Positions 54,845 through 64,000 of a DNA stretch of 64,000 nt are shown here, piece by piece (positions within the stretch are counted from its first letter, which is position 1; the number at the start of each line of letters is the position of its first letter). The notes under the pieces were generated by a model that was given only the letters and a program-made list of their open reading frames with translations, ran no database searches and was not told the origin of the DNA. The translations under genes were made by a program, and so were the position numbers. Source of the stretch: Chelydra serpentina. Taxonomy: Eukaryota > Chordata > Testudines > Chelydridae. The stretch lies in NCBI GenBank assembly GCA_037349315.1, contig JBAIAC010000068.1:19683001-19747000 (forward strand). Direction: 5' to 3'.

Positions 54845-55499
54845 CAGAGGCAGATTAAGGTTTCCTGGGGACCTGGGCCAGAGCAAGTGGGGGGCCCCTT
54901 TCTGCCCTTTCCTCAGGGCCTGGCCCCTGTTCCACCCAGGGTCCACTCCTTCCGCCGCCCCCACTATAGCCCAGCAACCCTTGTGCTTCTTTCTGCACCC
55001 CCACTGTGGCCCCAAGACCGGAGAAGCTCTGTTCCCGTATCACTGCCCTGGGGCTGCAGCAGGGAGTGAGAGCTCCTCCTGTCCTGGGGCTGCAGCGGGG
55101 GTCCGGGGGCTGGGGTTTCCATTGTCACCCCCCGTGCTTCTGAGGGGAACCAGGGTTGGGGCGCTGGGGCTTCTCCCACCTCGCCTGCCTGGCGCTTCTA
55201 CTGGAGAGTGGGTCGGGCGCGGGGGCTTGCCCTGCTTCTTCTGCCGCAGATGGGATCGGTGGCCCCTAGGGGAGGGGATGCATGGAGGCCGCTGGGGGGG
55301 CGGTGGTGTCCATCCCACGGCAGCCGGGACGGGGTCAGGGGCTGCTGATGGGGGCTTCCCCTGTCCAGCGCTGCCACCACAGAGTGGGGCTGAGGCTCCG
55401 GGCTTCCGCCACTGGGGGTGGATTTTTTCTAGGGGGCCTCCCAGTTGGCTGGGGCCCCTGGGCACGGGCCCCTTTGTCCCAGTGGCAAATTCACCACTG
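54845..55499. mobile_element. hAT-type element, GC-rich interior
   Basis: CAGAGGCAGATTAAGG ... GCAAATTCACCACTG with flanking TATAGGGC / TATAGGTT (6 of 8). The 199-codon plus-strand open frame across it is a GC artefact. Confidence 0.65.
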
Positions 55500-55591
55500 T
55501 ATAGGTTCCAATTCAGCAAAACCTTTAAGCATGTCTGTAAGTGCTTTGTTGAACTGAGGCCTTCGAGCTCTGCTGAGTAATTAGCCTACAC

Positions 55592-55938
55592 CAGGGGTTC
55601 TCAACTTTTTTCTCTCTGAGCCCTCCGCCCCTGCAACATGCTATAAAAATTCCAGGGCCCACCTGCACCACAATAACTGTTTTTCAGTAGATTAAAAGCC
55701 AGGGCCAGCATTAGTGGGTAGCAAGCAGGGCAATTGCCCAGGGACCCACGCCACAGGGGGCCCCGCAAAGCTAAGTTGCTTGGGTTATGGCTTCAGCCCT
55801 GGGCAATGGGTGCTCAAGATTCGGCTGTCTGCCCTTGATCCCAGTAAGTCTAATGCTGGCCCTGCTCTCTGGTTTATTTTAGCAGACTCCCTGTCCCGGC
55901 CCCCCAGAGGACCCCTGATCCCTGGTTGAGAACTGCTG
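55592..55938. mobile_element. hAT-type element
   Basis: CAGGGGTTCTCAAC ... GTTGAGAACTGCTG with a perfect 8-bp duplication GCCTACAC (55584-55591, 55939-55946). Another element with its own inverted ends sits inside at 55700-55864. Confidence 0.93.
55700..55864. mobile_element. Nested MITE with perfect 15-bp inverted ends
   Basis: CAGGGCCAGCATTAG and CTAATGCTGGCCCTG are exact reverse complements. I see no 8-bp duplication at its edges, so insertion into the outer hAT is inferred from position and ends. Confidence 0.75.
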
Positions 55939-56174
55939 GCCTACACCTCAATTTGTCACATTGTGGGAGGTAAAAGAATCTCAGAAATTATTGATGTTTG
56001 TAATTGCATTTCTTAGAATGACAAGGTTTGTCAGCATAGCTGTCATTCATTCTTTGGTTCAACAAATGTTCCCAGATAAAAAGGGGAGTTCATCATGTAT
56101 CCAGGTACTTTCCTAGCCAGATTTCAGCGTCTTTGCCAGTTTAGCTAAAACGGATAGAGAGCTCAACAGTGCAG

Positions 56175-56175
<1 letters not shown>

Positions 56176-56210
<35 letters not shown>

Positions 56211-56230
56211 GAGAGAGAGAGAGAGAGAGA
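56176..56230. repeat. G34 homopolymer followed by (GA)n
   Basis: 34 consecutive G (56176-56209), then about ten GA units. Capable of G-quadruplex formation; length is likely to be unstable or mis-called. Confidence 0.9.
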
Positions 56231-58667
56231 CCTACAATGTGTGCAATATTGCACGATATAACAGGGACTGGAGAAAGCAAAGCTTGCAGCGGGCAAAGCA
56301 GAGGTGGGAGACAGAGGAACATAAAAATTGCCATACTGGAAAAATTAAGAGAGAGATGTAAAAGGGAATGGGGAAAATTAGCCAATATAACAGACCACGA
56401 ATGAAGTACAAAGATGTGAGTGCTAAAATACTGTGGCTATGGAGAGAGACCTACATCTGCCCCTAAATGCTCCCTATAGAACTGTCTGAGTACGTCTGTG
56501 TAACTCTATCCAGTGTATTAGAATATTCAGATTTTTAAATCAAACAACGTCCTTCTGCATTAGAAACTCTCACCTGATATTATACCATATCTATTGTGGC
56601 ATGATGAAAACATGATATGGAAAGATAAATCCCATAAAACAAATCTTGAAATACTGCTGGGGAAGAGAGATTTAACAGCATCAAAGAAGCGAAAGCAGCT
56701 TTGAAGTAGGATTCATATACATTACTAAAGATTTGATCATGAACTGACTTTATGTTGGTACAAGTTTTGCCTGAGGAAAGAATGCAGGATTTAGCTGTAA
56801 AAGATAGATGCCCTGCGCCTTTAACTATAATGGGACACATCTTTGTTATAATTTTGAATGGTATCTTTCCTTTTTTACCGATACTAAAGCTTTGCAATGA
56901 GTGAAATGCACAAATGGACTAAAAATATACAACTTCTTCACCGTCAAAACTAAAAATTGCCAATGATGGTCATTTGACAATCTCTTTTAGATTGATAAAA
57001 CACTCATTACTAAAGAGATGGGCATGACATAAAACACACAGATAGACAGACCCCGGAAGCTTTGTTCCAATGACCATTTACCTCCTTAGTGCTTCTCATG
57101 TGTAGGTTGACAGTCAAGCTCCTAGTCACAAATACTGACACCAATATATATATTCTGATATAATTCAGCTCAAATTACATTTGAATATTTTTTCATAGCT
57201 TGAACCAGGTAACCGTCGCACTTAAATAACACGTAAGATTTTAATCCAATCCAATGTTTCTAAATCCCAGATACAGCAAAAATGGTTTCAGTGTTGATAA
57301 CAACCTCAGCAGTTTGGGTTATACTTATGTGACCCTAGAGATTCAGGGCTAAGTACCTCTTCATTATGCTCACCAAACAAAGATCTCAAGGTAACTAACT
57401 TATTAGCTATGCTTCATTTGCACCCACTTTAATGTGACAAGTAACCACGCAGGATGAAATGTTCTTTTTTCCAACACAAAAGGAGTCCAATCAGATGCCA
57501 ACTGCTTTCCCCCCTTATCTCTAGTGCTAAACAGAGCAGAACAGAAGTTAAGAGGGCTGAAGAAGAGAAAAGGGAAAGACCTGGCATACTAATTTCTCTA
57601 TCTCTGTTCAGTTCCAAGATCTAAAGGTCACCCTCTCAGGTTTAAAACAAACTTTGAAAAACAGGTCTAAATAAATCTTCTCGGGCTAATATGAAAAAAA
57701 GAAGTTAGTTCGACTATGATCTTGACTGAATTTCTACAGTCACCTGATTTGGATTAGATAAAAAATTTACACTTTCTACAATGTCTGAATTTAAGAAATC
57801 ATATGTTACAAAAACTCTCTCCTAACATTCTTCATTTGCAACCGCCTCAATGATTATTAATTGCACAGACTGAAATAGATTCTTTTAGGTACCTCTGCAT
57901 AGCAGCACCATTTAAAACTATTCACATTATGAATATCTAGTAATCTTTTAATACTGACTTACCTGGCTTCTCTTGATATGATGATTAACTTCAGAGAGTT
58001 TAAATAGACAGGAGGTTATCACACTGTTTTAATAAAGTCTTAGTCAAAGAGAATAGTCTGTGAGTGGACAGGCTTGACAAAATTGCCTTAAAAAAATCTT
58101 GTGACAATGGTATTATAATCCCAAAGGCAACAAGGCTAAATGAAATAAGATCATGCAAGCAAAGTGCCTGTGGTATGTCCTGAATTGAATCCCTAAATGG
58201 AATGACTTTGCAGCAGTCCAGGTCAGGATGTGAAACCGCTTTGGGCAGTAATTACTTACACTGAAAAGTAGAACTGAAAGGATTTTTTTCCCCTTTAAAG
58301 GGACAGAGCCTTCCAATGTCATGAGGCCATTTTTGATGCTGCAGGTTAGTCATTCTGGACAACAGATACTGTAGGTAGGTCTGAAGAGAGTGGTGTAGGA
58401 AAGTTGAAATACAACTCAACTACAGTCAAGTCGATGAAACAAAATGCCTGCTAATATGGAAAACTTCCCAGCCATTTTGTTAGATGAGTGATGAGGGAAG
58501 AGACGAGTTTAGAGAGTGACTATAGTGGTGACATGAAGTAATAATGGTGACACTGAGTGATATGTCACTACTCTACCCACAGCATCCAAAGCATCACAGG
58601 AGGAAATGAGAAGCTCAAAGACAGGTTCCAGAACCACCTCAGTCCATGGAATGCAACGTGCTCTATA
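56231..58667. other. No gene seen upstream of HHLA1
   Basis: Mostly AT-rich unique-looking sequence. A perfect donor CCAG|GTAAGTCAG on the minus strand (GT at about 57960-57961) could end a 5' UTR exon, but no exon start is clear. The frame at 57429-57617 has a good acceptor but a weak donor. Confidence 0.4.
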
Positions 58668-59319
58668 GCGGTGGTTTTCAAAAAAAATTTCTGGTGATCC
58701 AGTTGGAGAAAATTGTTGATGCCTGCGACCCAAAGGAACTGGGGATGAGGGGTTCAGGGTGTGGGAGGGGGCTCTGGGCTGGGGCAGGGGGTTGGGGTGC
58801 AGGAGGGGGTCAGGGCTCTGGGCTGGGGGTGCAGGCTCTGGGCTGGGGCCGCAGATGAGGGGTTCAGGGTGAAGGAAGGGGCTCCAGGTTTGGGGGGGCT
58901 CCAGGCTGGGGCAGGGGATTGGGGTGCAGGGTTGGGGCATGGGCTTACCCCGGAAGCAGCCAGCAGCAGGTCCGGCTCCTAGGCGGAGGTGCCCAAGCGG
59001 CTCTGCGCGGCTGTCTCCTGCAGGCACCGCCCCCCCAGCTCCCATTGGCCGAGTGCGGAGCCGGTGCTCGGGGCAGAGGCAGCGCATGGAGCCCTGTGGG
59101 CCTCCCCCCCCCCCACCCATAGGAGCTGGACTTGCTGCTGGACGCTTCCAGGGCACAGCATGGTGTCAGAACAGGTAGGGACTAGCCTGCTTTAGCCGGG
59201 CAGCACTGCCAACAGGACTTTTAGTGATGCGATCGGTGGTGCTAACCAGAGCCGCCGTGACTAGTGCCTTACATTTCGCGACCCAGTACTGGGTCGCGAC
59301 CCGCAGTTTGAAAACCACG
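58668..59319. mobile_element. hAT-type element
   Basis: GCGGTGGTTTTCAAA ... TTTGAAAACCACG with octamers GCTCTATA / GCTCTACA (7 of 8; 58660-58667 and 59320-59327). The interior is a G-rich tandem array (GGGGCTCTGGGCTGGGG type) followed by a CGACCCAGTACTGGGTCGCG palindrome. Confidence 0.88.
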
Positions 59320-59605
59320 GCTCTACAGGCATGAATGAATTAAGCCCCAAAGCAGCCCTGTGCAGTAGGGAAGCATTAGGACCCCCATTATACAGAAGAG
59401 GAAAATAATGAGTAGCAAGTTAGATGCTGGCCCTGTTGAAGTTAGCAAGAGTTTTGTCATCCACTTCTATGGTGCCAGGATTTCACCCAGCGAGTTTAAG
59501 ATCCAAAGTTCCAAAAGTGGCCTGCGATTTTGAATGCTTCCTTTTTTTGGGGGTGCCCAACCTGAGTCCTGATTTTCAGAGGTCTCACCCCAAATTTAAT
59601 TCATG

Positions 59606-59737
59606 CATCCGATGAAGTGGGTACTAACCCACGAAAGCTTATGTTGAAATAAATTTGTTAGTCTCTAAGGTGCTACAAGTTGTTCTTTCTTATTTTCGTT
59701 TTGCTGACACAGACTAACACGGCTACTACACTGAAAC
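59606..59737 (+). mobile_element. Retroelement end fragment with hammerhead-like fold, copy 2
   Basis: CCGATGAAGTGGGTACTAAC-CCACGAAAGCTTATG, then TTTGTTAGTCTCTAAGGTGC and CAGACTAACACGGCTAC. The stem GTGGGT/ACCCAC is intact here. Same block as 28053-28179. Confidence 0.6.
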
Positions 59738-60027
59738 CAAAATTTAAGACACCCAACATTATAGGCTATATTTGGAAATCAGAACGTACAGGGATTGACC
59801 GAAAACTCATTGAAGTCAATGCAAAGACTTTGTCTTCCCTGGGCTTTCGATCAGGCCCTAGGAGATCTGCACAAGGTCATGGCAGCATTTATTCACCATT
59901 TTCAGCAAATCTGGCTTTTGTTTGATTACTTTGTCCTCATTGTCCATCCCAGCTATGTGAGCTGGGGGAGTGCTATGATGTTACCCAATTAATGCAGCAA
60001 AATACTGGCACTGGGCATAACACTTTG

Positions 60028-60316
60028 GGCTGGTCCACACTGGGGCGGGGGATCGATCTAGGAAACGCAACTTCAGCTATGAGACGAGCGTAGCTGAAGT
60101 CGACGTTTCCTAGATTGAACTACGTTTACTTACTGCGGGTCCACGCGGCGCAGGCAGGCTCCCCCGTCGACAGCGCTTCCTCCTCTCGCCGAGCAGGAGT
60201 TCCGCAGTCGACGGGGAGCGCTTCTGGGATCGATTTATCGCGTCCAGATGAGACGCGATAAATCGATCCCAGAAGATTGATCTCTACCCGCCGAATCGGG
60301 CGGGTAGTGTGGACCT
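60028..60316. mobile_element. Multi-hairpin MITE, copy 2
   Basis: GGCTGGTCCACAC ... GTGTGGACCT, with TTTG on both sides. Same four hairpins in the same order as 24322-24618, including the 51-bp TCTGGGATCGATTTATCGCG palindrome (60223-60273) and CTACCCGCC / GGCGGGTAG. Several arm differences from copy 1 are compensated. Confidence 0.82.
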
Positions 60317-62897
60317 TTTGACCTGCTAATGTATTACATTTGGGAAAGTCAAAAAGCCATGCTTTGCTGGATTGGCGAAAAAACAGTTGCACCAAGTGGG
60401 ACTGTCACCTCTTCAGGCACTTCTGCTTCACCATGCCAAGTGCTCTTCGCCAGCTTTGTTGGGATTCCTCTGCATACCTGTATCTAAGCACCCCGGTAGA
60501 AAGATCAATCTATTCACCTCTCTGTCCGCCCACCCCTTAGCAAATACATCTCACTTGGGTGGTTGTCTCGTCAGTCACAATAGGAAATATCTATTAGAGA
60601 TGGGCTCAGCCTATAAAGTTTGGATTTAAATCTGTATCCAGATCCAAAGTTTGGAGATATTCAGACATTGCACTTGGCTAGGCCAGTTACAGAGCTAGGG
60701 GGTAGTTGCTGGGGGCAGTCTGGACTTGTATACTAACTTCATCAAGATCTACAGGTGTTCAGACCTAGGGCACTAGTTCAGCCCCCATCTTTGCATTTGT
60801 TACTGGCTATCATGTTGACACAAAACATTGGGGAAGGGATCTTTTCCCAGGGAGCTATGGGTGGGTGCTGAATAAGCAGGGCTCTGTGTGTGCGCACACA
60901 CACCCATCCATCTGTCTGTCCTCCTGGTGGTTAGATTACTGGCCTGGGATATGGAAGACCCAGGTTTAAATCCCTGCTCTGCCTGGTTCAGAGTGAGCTG
61001 GGATGAAAAACTGTGCTCTCAATCAGGTACAGCAGAGAGTTGAATCTGGATCTCCCACATCCCATCCCCAGGGTTACAGAGTTTGTTATGAGTCTCGCTC
61101 TGACATTTCAGCCCCAGAAAAGCAGCACATTTGGGTGAAATCTCATTTTGGCAACAATGTTCCAACCAACCCTATGTGGCGGTCATTTACATAATAAAAG
61201 ACAGCTTTTGTGAACTGTGATTGAATGCTGCAGCCTGAGTAACTTGGAAACACCTTTTGTTGAAAGGATCTGCCTTAGCCATACACAGATTTTATTGCCA
61301 TTGACCCTTGCTCAATATCTCATCAACCAGATTGGGATGAAAGTGTCCAGTATAATGACAGACAATAACAGCCGTGCCTGAGAAAATGTGTTTTCTGGGA
61401 GCAATTCCAAATTGTTTGATGTTTGGACATGAAGATAATTTGACTTTCAACAGGATTTACATCATGCAGCATTTCAGCTTTGAACTTTCCAATTTTAACT
61501 TTGCCCTGCTGTGGAGTGATGCTCGGCTAATCATTGGAACATGGTATTGTTCTGTGACAACTTTGACTCAGGAAGCATTAGGGACAATGCTGACTTCTCA
61601 CTCAAAACACTATCCCGGTGAATTATGCGGTGCCTTCTCAGGGGTATAGTCTTTAAGCTTCATCTCTGCCTAATGAGGAACAAACCAATCATTATGTCAT
61701 TGTTTACTTACCAAGAGAGGAATGGCGAGGGCCACAAATGATAGATGTTGCCCAGATTCTGCTGTATATTCACTGACTTGTGTATTGGATATGGCCTTTT
61801 AAATCATATGACACCTCTAAGTAGGATCAACAATATTTTCACCCAAGAGAATACACCCAATTCTAATCAAATTGTCTTAGGACAGGGCTGTTTTCTGGTT
61901 AGGGCAATTCGGCAGGTTCTGATGTGCTACAGCTGGCCTAACCCACAAATCCCTCTGTTCCAAGGAACTACCGGAACCAAGGTCCAAAAGGGCCTTGCTG
62001 GCCACTTCATGACATGCTCTGATAAACCAGGTTCAACAGAGAGCATCTCTGAAGGTTATTTGTTTTCCCCTGACACAATTGTGTATTTTTTAAATATGCT
62101 ACTCTCCAGCTAACTGGATTATAATGAGAATTTCATATGTGAAATCTGGACCCCTTATAGACAATAGGAGCCTGGCCACTGAGTTCAGTGGAGCTTGGAT
62201 TTCACTCCCCCCCCGCCCCCATTTTTGAAAGGCAACAGGCACACTTTACTACATTGAAGCATTAGGTTTGGAGTATCTAGGACTCAGCCCTTCAGACCCC
62301 CCAGGCCAATACATTGAGTACCCCTGGGGGGTTTTGTAAGGGTTCCTCTGTCTCAGAACATGAGTTATTAGAACGCCGCTGCCCAGTTGAATCCAAATCC
62401 CATTGAAGGCAATGGGAATCTTTCCACTGATTTCAGTGGGCTTTGGAACAAGCTCTATGATAGGAAATGCCCCTGATTTTCTGTTTGCAATTAATAAATC
62501 AGATGGATAATTTCCAGTTATCCCAGATCTCTCACTTTAAAACCTCAGGGGATTTTCTCAAAAGCATTTTTCAAAGCCTTCGTAGGCTAAAATGCCCTGT
62601 ATAAAATGTGTGACTGGATACCAAAAAATAAGTTCTTTCAACAAACAGAATTTGGCAGTGCTTTAAAGCATGGAAGTGCTAAATATATTACCCATATCCT
62701 AGCCGACAAGGAGCTTGTAATCTTCACCTAAAGGGAGCCCAAAGTTTTCACTAATTAGCAATGGATTGAATAATGAGAGGGGAACAGTATGTCAGTCATT
62801 TCTGCCACCCTTGTTGGCAGAAACTCACCTCAACATGGAAAACATGGGGTTTGTGTCTCAGAAAGATTATTGGCCAACACTCCTCTGAGCCACTTAC
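60317..62897. other. No gene seen; old SINE traces
   Basis: 60921-61080 has a MIR-like tRNA head (TTAGATTACTGGCCTGGGAT...CAGGTTTAAATCCCTGCTC). Dispersed palindromic motifs at 62176-62194, 62398-62420 and 62422-62444. Nothing else supported. Confidence 0.4.
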
Positions 62898-63088
62898 CTT
62901 AGCAGGCCAGTTTGTCTGCACCAGCTTATGGACAACATGAGCTTGAGACTCCATCTGCGTTAGCCATGGAAGATGAGAGGCACATTCACTTGAGGGGATA
63001 AGAGGCAGAGACACTCTGATAATATCCCCGAAGAAGACATATGCTGGCTTCTCATCAAGGGAGCATTGCAAAAACAAAACTTTGGGCT
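62898..63088 (-). other. Orphan exon-like segment next to ERV LTR
   Basis: Acceptor CTGTTTGTGTCTCTCGGCAG at the right edge and perfect donor CTAAG|GTAAGTGG at the left. Open throughout in the frame with segments EKPAYVFFGDIIRVSLPL and SHLPWLTQMESQAHVVHKL (phase 1 to 0). No family recognised. It lies 197 bp downstream of the LTR in the same orientation. Confidence 0.4.
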
Positions 63089-63284
63089 CTGCCGAGAGAC
63101 ACAAACAGCTACTTGGGTGGGTGGGTCATATTTGCTAAGATGGTCAGTATGCTGTATGGGAATGTCTGTGGGACATCACGTTTAGAAGTCTCATTGGCCC
63201 TTGCAAGCATTTTAATATATATACATTGGGATGTGCCACATGCATATTTATCAGTAATATAAAAATTGTTCCCGAAAATGACAC

Positions 63285-63693
63285 TGTTAGGTAAAAAGCA
63301 AGTCCCTACAGCACCCGAGTTCGTGCGGAGTTGGTATGGGGCTCACAATCTGTCAGAGACCAGACACCAATTCGTTGATCAACGGGCTCACACTATCCTT
63401 AGCTCAAAAAGCTTCAGAGTAAGTGTGGCAAGTTTATTAGGGGTGAGCATCAATATTTATACACAGAAGTAAACAAAGTGATTAACAGATCATAATGGTC
63501 ATGCATAATCAATCAAGATTCTACAGGATAAAACAGGTTAAAATGTAAATTCTAAAAGACAAAGGGGAGATGCCTACTTAAGGGGAGGGGGGGTTGTCAT
63601 GAGTAGTTCGCAGGTCAGAGCTTTGATTAAAAATTCAGACAGAGACATCAAGTCTGGGTTAAGTTTAAGCTCATCAAAAGTTCAGACTCAACA
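63285..63693 (-). mobile_element. ERV 3' LTR
   Basis: About 409 bp, starting TGTTGAGTCTGAAC and ending CTTTTTACCTAACA on the minus strand (TG...CA ends). Holds TATAAATATTG (about 63450-63460) and CCTAATAAACTTGCC (about 63431-63445), in the order of an LTR promoter and poly(A) signal. The second LTR and target duplication are outside the window. Confidence 0.75.
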
Positions 63694-63745
63694 TTCCTCC
63701 ATTTGTAGCTTTGGGATAACTATTTACCAAAAGCTACACCCCATT

Positions 63746-64000
63746 TTAAGGAACCAAGGGCCGCTTGGCAATTTCAGCCTGGGCCAACTCGAAAAGAGTA
63801 AGGCCCTTGGCTGAAGTAGGAAAAGAACAAACTGACCCACATGAGTCTATGAGGGAGGGGACACACTGAATACAGCAACACAGTATTATAAGGATTACTA
63901 TGGCCCCAACAATACCCACCAAGAGTTTTTTAACTCACCCAAATCCAGGCAGCCAATTCCATAAGGCTCTCCACCAATCATAAGGTGGCTGGCCAGAGGA
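63746..64000 (-). pseudogene. Retroviral env (transmembrane subunit) C-terminal fragment
   Basis: The frame reads a Trp-rich juxtamembrane segment, an in-frame TGA stop at 63937-63935, a long hydrophobic membrane anchor (IVGAIVILIIL followed by a CCC cluster) and a short cytoplasmic tail ending at TAA (63748-63746). Env transmembrane subunits fuse viral and cell membranes; this copy is broken by the premature stop and truncated by the window. Confidence 0.75.

Larger units (their letters stand above)
63285..64000 (-). mobile_element. Endogenous retrovirus, 3' part, cut by window edge
   Basis: From right to left on the minus strand: the end of a broken env gene, a purine-rich tract (AAATGGAGGAA) and a 3' LTR. 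The rest of the provirus lies beyond the window. Old, non-functional here. Confidence 0.8.

Noticed and set aside
54981..55580. 199-codon and 159-codon frames on opposite strands
   Set aside because: Same GC effect inside the hAT-type element 54845-55499.
57429..57617. 81-nt phase 1-1 segment with a strong acceptor upstream of HHLA1
   Set aside because: The donor (GTTACT) is poor and it lies 5' of the exon that carries the HHLA1 start codon.
58509..59156. 215-codon minus-strand frame, Pro-rich
   Set aside because: Lies on the G-rich tandem array of the hAT element 58668-59319.

Overview
The window looks like vertebrate genomic DNA from a sauropsid, most likely a turtle. Coding density is very low. 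The repeats include CR1 LINEs with the typical sauropsid 3' ends, a SINE with a tRNA-like head and a CR1 tail, MIR-like SINEs, a two-gene PIF/Harbinger transposon and many short hAT-type elements. Many hAT-type copies still carry recognisable 8-bp target-site duplications. The species call is an inference from this repeat mix, not from a species-specific gene.

The one host gene I can support is on the minus strand, from about 48.6 kb down to at least 32.7 kb. It is split into small exons that simple ORF calling does not reveal as a gene. Reading exons between AG acceptors and GT donors gives a signal peptide followed by a glycosylated extracellular protein. I recognise its core as HHLA1 (a gene first described in human as HERV-H LTR-associating 1). 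I placed 12 exons in one reading frame, an alternative last exon with its own stop and AATAAA signals (33.6 kb), and a candidate 5' UTR exon (50.6 kb). Every internal exon is phase 1 at both ends. The 3' end of the main transcript was not found.

Layout: 1-18 kb is gene-poor, with scattered repeats, a long hairpin (8.9 kb) and a SINE (15.4 kb). 18.7-23.3 kb is a decayed Harbinger element with a transposase relic on the plus strand, a Myb/SANT-like partner relic on the minus strand and a nested CR1. 24-32 kb holds a multi-hairpin MITE, hAT-in-hAT nesting, a CR1 interrupted by a MIR-like SINE, and a hammerhead-like repeat fragment. 32.7-48.6 kb is HHLA1, with a CR1 in intron 1 that keeps a 518-codon open frame. 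49-60 kb is almost continuous short DNA transposons plus a run of 34 G. 60 kb has a second multi-hairpin MITE. The right edge, from 63.3 kb, is the 3' end of an endogenous retrovirus (LTR plus end of env) on the minus strand, that is, upstream of HHLA1 and in the same orientation.

Orphan exon-like segments at 0.9, 18.1 and 62.9 kb have good splice signals and open frames, but I cannot assign them to a gene.
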